Counted from the first letter of the stretch, positions 6,935-13,912 are shown. The stretch: 14,797 nucleotides of DNA from JAFKKS01 sp039808325 (GCA_039808325.1 JBDHSU010000104.1:1-14797), one strand, 5' to 3'. The notes: generated by a model not told the origin, from the sequence alone. Numbers and translations are program-made.

Positions 6935-7254
6935 GCAGAGCCCCGTTGACGGCAGCATAATGTGCCGCAAGCGCTCCCGCACAGGCAACTGTTAATTCTT
7001 TCGAAACGTTTGGCCGCGGCTTCGCCGAACGGGACAAACGCGAATTCGCGGTTCCCGAATCGAGAGATTTAAGCCATTATGGTTGTTGTAAAAAAGGGGC
7101 GCGATCCTCAGCGCGGTCATTCGCCCGTTAACCATATGCCGAAGTATGGTTAGTGGCGCAGCCTGTCAGCGTTCACACCGAGCGTTCAATACAGTCTGTC
7201 GGCGTTAGAGTGGATCCTGCACCCTCAAGGAAAGCGCGTCGCAGGAGAGTCGTG
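6935..7254. other. Divergent intergenic region; no gene seen
   Basis: These 320 bases separate the minus-strand SPFH-Hsp20 gene from the plus-strand coiled-coil operon and should contain both promoters. Visible elements are an inverted repeat (7129-7152), a CtrA-type half-site TTAACCAT (7128-7135) and a GANTC site (GAATC, about 7057-7061). I cannot identify a convincing -35/-10 pair on either strand. Confidence 0.5.
7129..7152. promoter_or_regulatory. Inverted repeat TAACCATA-N8-TATGGTTA, candidate operator
   Basis: Perfect 8-bp arms at 7129-7136 and 7145-7152 are separated by 8 bases, so dyad centres are about one and a half turns apart. The site lies 103-126 nt upstream of the ATG at 7255. 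With the preceding T, the left arm reads TTAACCATA, the same nine bases as at 9195-9203 in the ParA-like gene's promoter region. A dimeric regulator or CtrA half-sites are both possible. Confidence 0.45.
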
Positions 7255-7827
7255 ATGAGTTCAAGCCGGCCCCACCAGGAAAAGTCCGTCAACGGGTCTC
7301 CCAGCGCCAAGCAGCCGGAATTCGACATCGACGCCGAGACGCTGCGCGAACTCAAAAACGTCTTGAACCGCGCCTTGACGGAACCGGAGCAGCATGGCGC
7401 CCCTGCGGCGAGCCGGCGCGCTCCGCCCCGCCCTGAACCCTCGCGCCCCGAGCCGCGTTTCGAGGAGCGTCAGGCTCCCGTCCAGCGCGAAAGCGACTGG
7501 CACGAGGCGTTCGACCTCGTCGACCATGCGGCCGACCTCATCGGCTCGACCGAGGACATGATCGAGAACGCCCGCGCACGCAGCGAAGAGATGGCCGAGC
7601 GCATTCTTGAGGAGTTGCGCGTCGGCGAGGCGGAAATCGAAACGCTCGAGGCGCAGGTCGAGGCCGCCGAGGCCCGCGCGGCCGAAGCCGAGGCGCGCGC
7701 TAACGAAGTGGAAACCAAAGCAGCGGATATCGAAGCGGCGGTTATGCAGTTGCACGACCGCATCGAGGCGAAGCTCGGCCGCGCCAGCGTGCGGCGTGAC
7801 GCCTCGGGCCGAATCCTTGCAGCTTGA
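7255..7827 (+). CDS. Coiled-coil protein, paralog 1 of 3
   Basis: A 190-residue cytoplasmic protein of no recognised family. The ATG at 7255 has AGGAG at 7243-7247; an upstream GTG at 7153 overlaps an inverted repeat and is rejected. Residues 1-80 are disordered and Pro/Arg-rich (proline-dense at 57-68) apart from a short helix (28-41). Residues 87-174 form a continuous coiled coil with alanine/glutamate heptads. That segment aligns without gaps to residues 47-134 of the next gene (conserved E100-D101, 'EEL' 119-121, 'LHDRI' 166-170). With one 14-residue gap it also aligns to the minus-strand gene at 8461-8922. It heads a two-gene operon, with 11 nt to the next ATG. I infer a scaffold or ParA-interacting role from the neighbourhood; this is not proven. 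Confidence 0.8.
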   Translation: MSSSRPHQEKSVNGSPSAKQPEFDIDAETLRELKNVLNRALTEPEQHGAPAASRRAPPRPEPSRPEPRFEERQAPVQRESDWHEAFDLVDHAADLIGSTEDMIENARARSEEMAERILEELRVGEAEIETLEAQVEAAEARAAEAEARANEVETKAADIEAAVMQLHDRIEAKLGRASVRRDASGRILAA

Positions 7828-7838
7828 GGCAGCTTTCC

Positions 7839-8276
7839 ATGGACATGCGACGATCGCCGGCGGATGATCGCAGGGACAATTTCGGTTCGGGGAAGATTAT
7901 GCGACTGCCCAACGCGCGGCTGCCGGATGCCGATCGCGATGCGAGCGATATCGCGGCGCGCGGCGCCGCGGCGCTCAATATGGTGCGGCAGGCGGCGGAA
8001 GCCTTCCGCGCCGCCGAGGACCGACTAAGTTCGACCGAGGCGCGCGGCGAAGCCATCGTCCAGCGGGCGATGAAGGAGCTGAAGAACCTTAACGCCCGTA
8101 AAGAGACGCTGGAGTCGCGCCTGCGTTCGGCGGAAGTGCGGGCGCAGTTGATGGAAGCACGGCTGCAGGAAAACGAGGCACGCGCCAAGCAAGCCGAGGA
8201 ATGGCTGGCGCGGCTGCACGAGGCGCTCTATCACGACTTTGCCGGCAACAAGCCGGCGCCCGCGCCGGGCCGCTGA
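7839..8276 (+). CDS. Coiled-coil protein, paralog 2 of 3
   Basis: A 145-residue protein, second in the operon, starting 11 nt after the stop of its paralog. The ATG at 7839 is chosen because GAGG (7826-7829) stands at the right distance; a TTG at 7824 would overlap the previous stop. Residues 1-45 are polar and basic (MDMRRSPADDRRD...). The conserved coiled coil runs from 47 to 134 ('NMVRQAAEAFRAAEDR', 'AMKELKNL', 'AKQAEEWLARLHEAL'). It contains an apparent 14-residue internal duplication (about 94-107 and 108-121) that the third paralog lacks. The tail is Pro/Ala-rich. It lacks membrane segments, signal peptide and catalytic motifs. It ends before a strong bidirectional terminator shared with the convergent paralog. 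Confidence 0.8.
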   Translation: MDMRRSPADDRRDNFGSGKIMRLPNARLPDADRDASDIAARGAAALNMVRQAAEAFRAAEDRLSSTEARGEAIVQRAMKELKNLNARKETLESRLRSAEVRAQLMEARLQENEARAKQAEEWLARLHEALYHDFAGNKPAPAPGR

Positions 8277-8412
8277 TCTGCGCCGCGGCGCAGCGCTGTT
8301 GCGCCTTGACCGGCTTATCCCGGGCGGCTCTCAGCCTTCCGCATCGCCAAAACGAAGGCGCCGATGCCGGCAAGAAATCGTGCGGCCGGGCCTCTCAAAT
8401 CATCCGCAAACA

Positions 8413-8439
8413 AAAATGCCGCCTCGTGGGCGGCATTTT
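8413..8439. terminator. Bidirectional rho-independent terminator between convergent paralogs
   Basis: A perfect 11-bp stem (AAAATGCCGCC at 8413-8423, complement at 8429-8439) has the loop TCGTG. On the plus strand it runs into TTTTCCATTTTC, on the minus strand into TTTTTGTTTGC. It can stop both the 7255-8276 operon and the 8461-8922 gene. Confidence 0.85.
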
Positions 8440-8460
8440 CCATTTTCGGCTGTCGTCCGA

Positions 8461-8922
8461 TCACGCCGCCGAGACGGCACCGGGCGGCGGCGGGCCGATG
8501 CGCGCCTCCATCTCCCGATCGACCAGGTTGCGCTTGATCGCGTCGTGCACGCGCACGAGCCATTCCTCGGCGTCCTTGGCCCGCTGTTCGGCGAGGCGCA
8601 GGCGCTCCTCGAGCTGGCGGATGCGCGCCTCGGCCGTCTTCAGTTCCTCGATGGCCCGCTGCGCCAGAAGCTGGCCGCGGTCGGCAAGCGCCTGACCACG
8701 GTCCTCGGCGATGCGGATGACCTGCACCGTCTGGCGCACGAGATCGAGCGTCGCCTGCCCGGTACGCTTCGTCGCCTCGCTGCCGTCGACCGGAATATCC
8801 GGCGACGCGGGGCGGCGGACCCCGGTCAAATTGGCCTTGTTGATCTCGCGGCGAAGCCGGGCAGAGGGCTCAACGCCAATATCGAGGACGTGGTCGGGAG
8901 AATAATTGCGGCTCTCATCCAT
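8461..8922 (-). CDS. Coiled-coil protein, paralog 3 of 3 (convergent)
   Basis: A 153-residue protein on the opposite strand to its two paralogs. The ATG at 8922 follows an AGGTGG ribosome-binding site; the longer TTG start at 8967 has none visible. Residues 1-57 are polar and differ from the paralogs. Residues 59-133 form the shared coiled coil: 'DLVRQTVQVIRIAEDR', 'AIEELKTAEARIRQLEERL', 'AKDAEEWLVRVHDAIKRNL'. Compared with either paralog it lacks exactly 14 residues (two heptads) between 'EERLRL' and 'AKDAEEWL'. The tail is Pro-rich (GPPPPG). A TTAA-N7-TTGA box lies 50-65 nt upstream. Divergence from the ParA-like gene across a 326-bp spacer suggests shared control. Function is unknown. Confidence 0.8.
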   Translation of the reverse strand: MDESRNYSPDHVLDIGVEPSARLRREINKANLTGVRRPASPDIPVDGSEATKRTGQATLDLVRQTVQVIRIAEDRGQALADRGQLLAQRAIEELKTAEARIRQLEERLRLAEQRAKDAEEWLVRVHDAIKRNLVDREMEARIGPPPPGAVSAA

Positions 8923-8971
8923 GATTTTCCACCTGCCCCCTTGAGGTGATTCCGGCTGGTTTTGCAAATAG

Positions 8972-8986
8972 TCAAAACGATCTTAA
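8972..8986 (-). promoter_or_regulatory. Near-consensus CtrA-type box upstream of coiled-coil paralog 3
   Basis: On the minus strand the bases read TTAA-GATCGTT-TTGA, one mismatch from TTAA-N7-TTAA. It sits 50-65 nt before the ATG at 8922, with a GANTC site (8948-8952) between it and the start. A one-mismatch match alone is weak; its position is the main support. Confidence 0.3.
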
Positions 8987-9183
8987 CGGGGTGTCCGAGC
9001 GTTTTCCACCGCGTTAACGCACCATCGCCATCAAAGTCCGCAAGGCGTGGCGCACACGCAACGCAACGCGAAAATCCCCGGCACCACGGCGGTATCTGGT
9101 CGAAACAGGGCCGCCTGTTGGCCCGTTCGCTCCGCCGGTCCGACTCAGCGGGACTCCTTCACGCCTTGCTAACACGCTGATTC

Positions 9184-9200
9184 TTAACCAAGCATTAACC
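9184..9200 (+). promoter_or_regulatory. Perfect CtrA-type box with abutting GANTC site
   Basis: TTAACCAAGCATTAACC matches TTAA-N7-TTAAC exactly. It ends 48 nt before the ParA-like gene's ATG at 9249. GATTC (9179-9183), a candidate CcrM methylation site, directly touches the left half-site. The pairing of CtrA box and GANTC is typical of cell-cycle promoters in alphaproteobacteria. Actual binding and methylation are inferred. Confidence 0.6.
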
Positions 9201-9248
9201 ATACTGGACGCAGCCTCGCGACAATCACAAGCTCTGGGGAGCCTCCCG

Positions 9249-9929
9249 ATGAACGTCATCGTCTTCGCGTCGCGCAAAGGTGGATCGGGCAAGAGCACGC
9301 TGACGGCCCATCTCGCGGCCCACGCTCATAAGCCTTCGCACCCCTGCCTGCTCATCGACGCCGATCCGCAAGGATCGCTCACGCTCTGGCACCGCCTGCG
9401 CGGCACCGGCGAACCGGCGCTGAAAAGCGGCGGTCGCGGCATCGCCGACACCATCAAAGCCGCCAAGCGCGACGGCTATGACTGGGTCTTCGTCGACACG
9501 CCTCCCAATCTCTCGAACGTGGTCTCGGAGGCCATGCGCTGCGCCACGCTCGTCGTGATCCCGGCGCGCGCCACAGTCTTCGACCTGATGGCCGTGCAGG
9601 ACACGATCGCCCAGTGCCGCGAGATGCACAAACCCTATGCCGTCGTGCTCAACGCCGCCCCGCCGCGCCGCGACGATCAGGAGTCGTCGGTCATTTCGCA
9701 GGCGCGCGCCGGCCTTGCCCGCTTCAAGGTGCCGGTCTGGGCCGGACAGATCACCAACCGCACGAGCCTCGCAATGTCGCTCGCGTCCGGAGAGGGCGCG
9801 AGGGAGTTCGCGCCGGATTCGCTTGCCGCCGACGAGGTGGCGCGGCTCTGGTCCGCGATCCGCAAATCGGTCGAGGCCATCAACGGCGCGCGCACGGGCG
9901 CCGAGGCGATGCACCGCGCCGCCGCCTGA
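9249..9929 (+). CDS. ParA/MinD-type P-loop ATPase (ParA family)
   Basis: A 226-residue ATPase of the deviant Walker-A class. K10-GGSGK-ST (10-17) supplies the signature lysine and P-loop; 'LLIDADPQGS' (34-43) is the Walker A'/switch I strand and 'WVFVDTPP' (79-86) the Walker B strand. Later come 'VVIPARATVFDL' and 'VVLNAAPPRR', as in ParA/ParC-like proteins. The length is that of small orphan ParAs, without an N-terminal DNA-binding domain, and no parB or parS-like gene lies alongside. Such proteins position cargo (plasmid, chemoreceptor, carboxysome or polar proteins) using a dimerisation-driven ATP cycle. Here the likely partners are the neighbouring coiled-coil proteins; this is inference from gene order. 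GGGGAG precedes the ATG. It converges on the reductase-like gene 17 nt away. Confidence 0.9.
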   Translation: MNVIVFASRKGGSGKSTLTAHLAAHAHKPSHPCLLIDADPQGSLTLWHRLRGTGEPALKSGGRGIADTIKAAKRDGYDWVFVDTPPNLSNVVSEAMRCATLVVIPARATVFDLMAVQDTIAQCREMHKPYAVVLNAAPPRRDDQESSVISQARAGLARFKVPVWAGQITNRTSLAMSLASGEGAREFAPDSLAADEVARLWSAIRKSVEAINGARTGAEAMHRAAA

Positions 9930-9943
9930 GGCGGCCGGCCGCC
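9930..9943. other. GC-rich perfect palindrome between convergent stops
   Basis: GGCGGCCGGCCGCC is a 14-bp self-complementary sequence filling most of the gap between the stop of the ParA-like gene (9927-9929) and the stop of the convergent reductase-like gene (9947-9949). No T tract follows on either strand, so intrinsic termination is doubtful; a shared 3' barrier is possible. Confidence 0.4.
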
Positions 9944-9946
9944 GCA

Positions 9947-11002
9947 TCAGATGCCGAGCGCCGCGAGGTGCTCGACCGCGGGGCGCATCTCGCCCCGCTC
10001 CATCGCCCGCACCATGTCGGCGATCGCCGCATGCGTCGGCACCGGCACGCCGCGCGCCGCGCCTTCCTGCGCGATGTAGCCGTTGAAAAAATCGACCTCG
10101 GTGCGCCGCCCTTTGCTTAAATCCTGAGCCGTGCCGGAGGGGCCGCCCGCGACCATGTTCGCGGTCACGGCTGCAAGCGCCGCCATCGCCGCTTCGACCG
10201 CCGCAGTTTCGCCCGCGCCCGCCGCCCGCCAGCGCTCCACCGGTAATCCGAACAGGGTGTCGAGACGGAAGCCGAGCTCGGTCCCGAGCGCAATCGCTTC
10301 GGCGCCAAGCCGCAGGATGAGGCGGCGGGTGTCCTCGCGCCCATAGACCTCCTTGAGCGACAGTCCGCTGACCCCGGACACGCCAGACGTCATGGTGTTG
10401 GCGCACAGCTTCTCCCAGCGGTCGTCCCAGAGATGCGTGGTGACGGCGGCGGTGTCGACCTGGCCGAGCAGCGTCGCGATCGCCCGCGCGCGCGGCGTTT
10501 CGCGGCCGCTCATCTCCCCGACCTTGAAGACTGGCTTCTTGCCGCCGCGCTTGCGCGTCCGCCGCACATGGCCGGGCCCGACGAGCGACACGTCGAGCGT
10601 GCCGCCGACGACACCGAGCGTGCGTGTCCAGCCCGCCGCGCGCGCGACACGTTCCTCGACGAACGCGTTCTGCAACGTGATGATCGGCGCGCGCGGCACG
10701 ATGTCCGCGAGCAGGGTCGCCGCCCAGTCGGTGTCGTAGAGCTTTACGGTGAGGAAGGCGAAGCGCACCGGCAGGTTGCGGACACTTTGAGCTTCGGAAA
10801 AATGCAGCGCGCGCGGCATCGTCTTATGCGTGCCTTCCGGCGTCTCGATCGTGAGGCCGCCGGTGCGAATGGCGTCGACATGCGCGGGCCACGGATCGAT
10901 CATGATCACGTCCTCGCCCGCCACGCTCAGCATTCCGCCGACGTAGCCGCCGACCGCCCCCGCGCCGAGAAAAACGATCGGCGCTCGCGATGCGTCGCTC
11001 AT
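9947..11002 (-). CDS. 2-dehydropantoate 2-reductase (ketopantoate reductase, ApbA/PanE)-like enzyme
   Basis: A 351-residue NADPH-dependent reductase-like protein. The N-terminal Rossmann fold carries 'GAGAVGGYVGG' (13-23), and 'LTVKLYDT' plus 'ITLQN' line the cofactor site. In the C-terminal helical domain are the catalytic lysine K198 and N202 ('WEKLCANT'), and E302 with N308 ('RTEVDFFNGYI'), the expected ApbA substrate-binding residues. The ATG at 11002 overlaps the preceding stop as ATGA, so translation is coupled; the reading frame stays open upstream, but that part lies inside the binding-protein gene. Although the family's classical role is pantothenate synthesis (ketopantoate to pantoate), being in an operon with a hydrolase and a Bug protein suggests reduction of another 2-oxo acid or oxidation of a 2-hydroxy acid. 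That role is inference. Confidence 0.85.
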   Translation of the reverse strand: MSDASRAPIVFLGAGAVGGYVGGMLSVAGEDVIMIDPWPAHVDAIRTGGLTIETPEGTHKTMPRALHFSEAQSVRNLPVRFAFLTVKLYDTDWAATLLADIVPRAPIITLQNAFVEERVARAAGWTRTLGVVGGTLDVSLVGPGHVRRTRKRGGKKPVFKVGEMSGRETPRARAIATLLGQVDTAAVTTHLWDDRWEKLCANTMTSGVSGVSGLSLKEVYGREDTRRLILRLGAEAIALGTELGFRLDTLFGLPVERWRAAGAGETAAVEAAMAALAAVTANMVAGGPSGTAQDLSKGRRTEVDFFNGYIAQEGAARGVPVPTHAAIADMVRAMERGEMRPAVEHLAALGI

Positions 11003-11994
11003 TCGGCCTCGATGCCCGTCTGCTTCACAACGTCGGCCAGGCGGTCCTTCTCGCTGGCGATGAATTTTTGGAATGCGTCGCCGCTCACCTCGCCGGGATC
11101 GATACCGAGCTGCTTGAAGCGCGCAATCGTCTCCGGCTTCTTGAGGAAAGGAACGATCGCGGATTCGGACCTGGTGATGACGTCCTTCGGCGTTCCGGCC
11201 GGCGCGACGAGGCCCCACCACGCGCCCATGTCGAAGCCCGGGAAGCCTTGCTCGGCGACGGTCGGGATGTCCGGGAACAAGCTGGAGCGCTTCGCGCTCG
11301 CGATCGCCAGCGGACGGATCGCGCCCGACTGGATATGCGGAATGCCGGGCGCGATCGAGGTGAAGTACATCTGCACCTGCCCCGCCAGCAGATCCGCGAT
11401 GGCCGGCGTATCGCCGCGGTAGGGAACGTGAGTCATTTTGAGGCCGGCGCGCGCGACAAGCAGCGCCGACGTCAGATGCGGGCCGGCGCCGACGCCCGAC
11501 GAAGCGTAGTTGAGCTTGCCGGGATTCGCTTTCGCGTACGCGATCAGTTCGGCCAAGGTCTTGGCCGGCACCGAGGGATGAACGCAAAGGATGTAGGAGC
11601 TGCTGGCGCACAGAGCGATCGCGGAGAAATCCTTGACCGGATCGTAAGGCAGCGACTTCTTCAGGCTCGGCGCCAGGACCTGCGAGCTCGACATCATGTA
11701 GAGCGTGGTGCCGTCAGGCGCCGATTTCGCGGCGGCCTCGGCGCCGATGGCACCGGCCGCGCCGGTACGGTTGTCGACGACGAAGGTGCCGTTGAGCGCC
11801 TCGGTCATCCCCTGCGCGACCGAGCGGGCCACGAGATCGTTGGCGCCACCCGCGGGATAACCGACGATGATCTTCACTGGCCGGGAAGGCCAGGTGTCGG
11901 CGAACGCCGACGTCGCGAAGGCTCCGGCGGCCGGAAGCGCCATCGCGCCGGCGGCGCCGCGCAACAGGGCGCGGCGATGGATATCATGCGTCAT
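10999..11994 (-). CDS. Tripartite tricarboxylate transporter (Bug/TctC-type) substrate-binding protein
   Basis: A 331-residue periplasmic binding protein. The N-terminus MTHDIHRRALLRGAAG shows a twin-arginine (HRRALLRG) signal with hydrophobic stretch and cleavage near AFA-DT (around 31-33), suggesting Tat export, unlike its Sec-type relative at 12944. Bug hallmarks follow: 'WPSRPVKIIVGYPAGGANDLVAR', 'VVDNRTGAAGAIGAEAAAK', 'LPYDPVKDFSAI', 'NYASSGVGAGPHL', 'THVPYRGDTPAIADLLAGQVQMYF' and 'FPDIPTVAEQG'. Such proteins usually bind organic carboxylates for TctAB-type transport or for signalling. The ATG at 11994 has GAGGAGGGG just upstream, 14 nt after the hydrolase stop. TctA and TctB are absent, so the protein may serve a distant transporter. 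Confidence 0.92.
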   Translation of the reverse strand: MTHDIHRRALLRGAAGAMALPAAGAFATSAFADTWPSRPVKIIVGYPAGGANDLVARSVAQGMTEALNGTFVVDNRTGAAGAIGAEAAAKSAPDGTTLYMMSSSQVLAPSLKKSLPYDPVKDFSAIALCASSSYILCVHPSVPAKTLAELIAYAKANPGKLNYASSGVGAGPHLTSALLVARAGLKMTHVPYRGDTPAIADLLAGQVQMYFTSIAPGIPHIQSGAIRPLAIASAKRSSLFPDIPTVAEQGFPGFDMGAWWGLVAPAGTPKDVITRSESAIVPFLKKPETIARFKQLGIDPGEVSGDAFQKFIASEKDRLADVVKQTGIEAE

Positions 11995-12008
11995 CTTTCC
12001 CCTCCTCG

Positions 12009-12818
12009 TTACGGGGCGCCGAAGCGCCAACGCAGAAATGTCAGCACGTCCTCCACGCAACGATCCGGCAGACTGTCGCAGATGTTGTGTGGCATGCCCT
12101 CGTAGGAAATCACCTCGACGTCGGCGATGCGATCGCGCATCGCGTCGTAGTTATGGGTCGAGCCGACCGTTTCCGCGCCGGGATACACGACCAGCGTCGG
12201 GCATTTGATGCGATGCAGTTGATCCGACCATTCGAGCGTCGTCATCAGGCCGATGAAGCGGGCGAGATAAGGCACGTCGTTCTTGGCGGCCTCGTCGAGA
12301 AACCATTCGATCTGGCGCGGATCGGTGCGATCGAGCGGGAAACGATCCGAGATCGTGTCGGCGAGAAAGGGGCGCAGCCCCTCCTTGGCGACGCGCGGCA
12401 GCCAGCTCGCCGCCTGGCTGTTCTTCAATCCCGGCGTCGAGCCGAACAGCATCAGGCTGGTGAGCCGGTCGGGATGCTCCATCGCGAGATTCTGCGCGAC
12501 GTAGCCGCCCGCGGAATTGCCGACAACGTGCGGCGCCTTGCAGCCGAGATGGTCGAGAAGCTCGATCGTGTCCTTGACCAGACGGTCCATGTCGAGCGGC
12601 GAATCCGGCGGTGGCACTTGCGATGCGCCGTGGCCGCGCAGGTCGAGCCGCACGACGCGATAATGACGCGAGAGGCGCGGTACCCAGGCGTAATAACGTT
12701 TCGCGTGCCCCATCGCCGCATGCAGCAACAGCAGCGTCGGCGCGTTTTTCCACGGGTCGGTGAAATCGTCGATGTAGTAGGCGAGTTTTAGACCATCGCT
12801 GGTTGTAAACTGATGCAC
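12009..12818 (-). CDS. Alpha/beta hydrolase
   Basis: A 269-residue alpha/beta-hydrolase-fold protein, first in the minus-strand operon. The GTG at 12818 is preferred: GAGGG stands 9 bases before it and homology begins there ('HQFTTSDGLKLAYYIDD'); a frame extension to 12884 adds only basic, unstructured residues. 'LLLHAAMGH' (31-38) forms the oxyanion region, 'VVRLDLRGHGAS' (55-66) the strand-4 motif, and 'VVGNSAGGYVAQ' (98-109) the nucleophile elbow with S102. H244 ('GMPHNICD') is the probable catalytic histidine. The acid position, normally G-x-D, reads 'YPGAET', so E216 may replace aspartate or the acid lies elsewhere. Likely an esterase, lactonase or C-C hydrolase in a small catabolic pathway; the substrate is unknown. 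Confidence 0.85.
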   Translation of the reverse strand: MHQFTTSDGLKLAYYIDDFTDPWKNAPTLLLLHAAMGHAKRYYAWVPRLSRHYRVVRLDLRGHGASQVPPPDSPLDMDRLVKDTIELLDHLGCKAPHVVGNSAGGYVAQNLAMEHPDRLTSLMLFGSTPGLKNSQAASWLPRVAKEGLRPFLADTISDRFPLDRTDPRQIEWFLDEAAKNDVPYLARFIGLMTTLEWSDQLHRIKCPTLVVYPGAETVGSTHNYDAMRDRIADVEVISYEGMPHNICDSLPDRCVEDVLTFLRWRFGAP

Positions 12819-12943
12819 GAACCCGATCCCTCTTCCACTGCGTGTCGCTCGCACGCTTGCGCTTGGCGAAAGGCGCCGCGCCAAATAGGGTGCATCGGCG
12901 TTTGCCGGTCAAGGCTTCACGCAACGGGACATCGGGGAACAAC
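12819..12943. promoter_or_regulatory. Divergent promoter region with a candidate operator
   Basis: This 125-bp spacer separates the hydrolase-led minus operon from the plus-strand binding-protein gene and must contain both promoters. TTGGCG (12863-12868) and CGCCAA (12879-12884) form an inverted repeat with a 10-base spacer near its centre, a plausible site for a local regulator controlling both directions. No regulator gene is in the window. I could not assign -35/-10 boxes. Confidence 0.35.
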
Positions 12944-13912
12944 ATGAAATTCACGCCTATCGCGGCGCTCGCATTGGCTGCAATCGCGGCATCGTTCGCG
13001 CCCGCCGTCGCCGCCGACGATTATCCGTCCCGCCCCGTCCGGCTCATCGTTCCATTCGGAGCCGGAGGCGGAACCGACAATCTGATGCGCATCGTCGAGC
13101 CCGTGGTGTCAAAGGCGCTCGGGCAGTCGCTCGTTATCGACAACCGCCCGGGCGGCGGCAGCGTGATCGGCATGGAGGTGGTGGCGAAGGCAGACCCCAA
13201 CGGTTACACCATCGTCGCCACCGACTCCTCGCTCGCGATCAATCCGAGCCTGCATCCGAGCCTGCCTTACGACACGCTCAAGGATTTCGAACCCGTGAGC
13301 CTGCTCGCGACGGCGCCGGTGATCCTCGTCGCACATCCGAAGCTCAACGTGAAGACGATCGCCGAATTCGTCGCGCTCGCGAAGAGCAAGCCCGGCCAGC
13401 TGAACTACGCTTCCGGCGGCAACGGCGCATCGACGCATCTCGGCGGCGAACTCTTGAAGGCCGCCGCCGGCATCAACCTCGTGCATGTGCCGTACAAGGG
13501 AACGGGGCCGGCGATGAACGATCTCATCGGCGGCCATGTCGACGTCATGTTCTCCGGCATCAGCTCGGCCCGGCCGTTCATGGAATCGAAGGCGCTCGTC
13601 GCGCTCGCCGTCACCGGCGACGCGCGCAATCCCGCCGTCCCGGACGTTCCGACGTTCAAGGAGTCGGGACTGACCGTCGACGCTTCCACCTATTGGGCCG
13701 TCCTTGCACCGAAAGGAACGCCGAAGCCGATCATCGACCGGCTGAGCGCGGAGTTCGCGACGGCGATGCGCGACCCGGCGATCATCGCCCGGATCAGGGA
13801 GCTTGGATACGAGGCGATCGGCGGCGGTCCCGCCGATCTCGCGAAGAATATGCACAGCGAGATCGAGAAATGGGGCAACGTCATCAGGAAGGCGAACATC
13901 AGCATCAAGTGA
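12944..13912 (+). CDS. Tripartite tricarboxylate transporter (Bug/TctC-type) substrate-binding protein
   Basis: A 322-residue periplasmic binding protein. A Sec signal peptide spans about residues 1-23 (cleavage near VAA-DDY). Family motifs: 'YPSRPVRLIVPFGAGGGTDNLMR' (27-49), 'VIDNRPGGGSVIGMEVVAKADPNGYT', 'LPYDTLKDFEPV', 'NYASGGNGASTHLGGE', 'VHVPYKGTGPAMNDLIGGHVDVMFSG', 'PDVPTFKESG' and 'LAPKGTPKPIIDRL'. The ATG at 12944 has GGGGAA upstream; the frame stays open to 12842, but that part overlaps the divergent promoter. It is divergent from the other Bug protein and followed 15 nt later by an SDR gene. Ligand unknown; a carboxylate is likely from the family. Confidence 0.92.
   Translation: MKFTPIAALALAAIAASFAPAVAADDYPSRPVRLIVPFGAGGGTDNLMRIVEPVVSKALGQSLVIDNRPGGGSVIGMEVVAKADPNGYTIVATDSSLAINPSLHPSLPYDTLKDFEPVSLLATAPVILVAHPKLNVKTIAEFVALAKSKPGQLNYASGGNGASTHLGGELLKAAAGINLVHVPYKGTGPAMNDLIGGHVDVMFSGISSARPFMESKALVALAVTGDARNPAVPDVPTFKESGLTVDASTYWAVLAPKGTPKPIIDRLSAEFATAMRDPAIIARIRELGYEAIGGGPADLAKNMHSEIEKWGNVIRKANISIK

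Larger units (their letters stand above)
8923..9248. other. Divergent intergenic region with CtrA-type boxes; no gene seen
   Basis: The 326 bases between the third coiled-coil paralog (-) and the ParA-like gene (+) contain no credible gene. Regulatory-looking parts cluster at the two ends: a TTAA-N7-TTGA box (8972-8986, minus orientation) with GANTC at 8948-8952, and a perfect TTAA-N7-TTAA box at 9184-9198 preceded by GATTC. A further GTTAAC lies near 9013-9018. The middle portion shows nothing I can interpret. Confidence 0.6.

Noticed and set aside
7039..7050. Perfect palindrome CGCGAATTCGCG
   Set aside because: A single 12-bp palindrome with no repeat, no spacing to other signals and no obvious promoter relation; likely chance.
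7153..7254. GTG start that would lengthen coiled-coil paralog 1 by 34 residues
   Set aside because: It abuts an inverted repeat, lacks a ribosome-binding site, and the ATG at 7255 has AGGAG at proper spacing.
9225..10406. A 393-codon minus-strand frame spanning the ParA-like gene and part of the reductase-like gene
   Set aside because: It is antisense to unmistakable P-loop coding sequence and out of frame with the reductase; no domain pattern.
11003..11611. N-terminal extension of the reductase-like frame
   Set aside because: It lies entirely inside the Bug/TctC gene in another frame; homology to ApbA begins at the ATG overlapping the stop codon at 11002.
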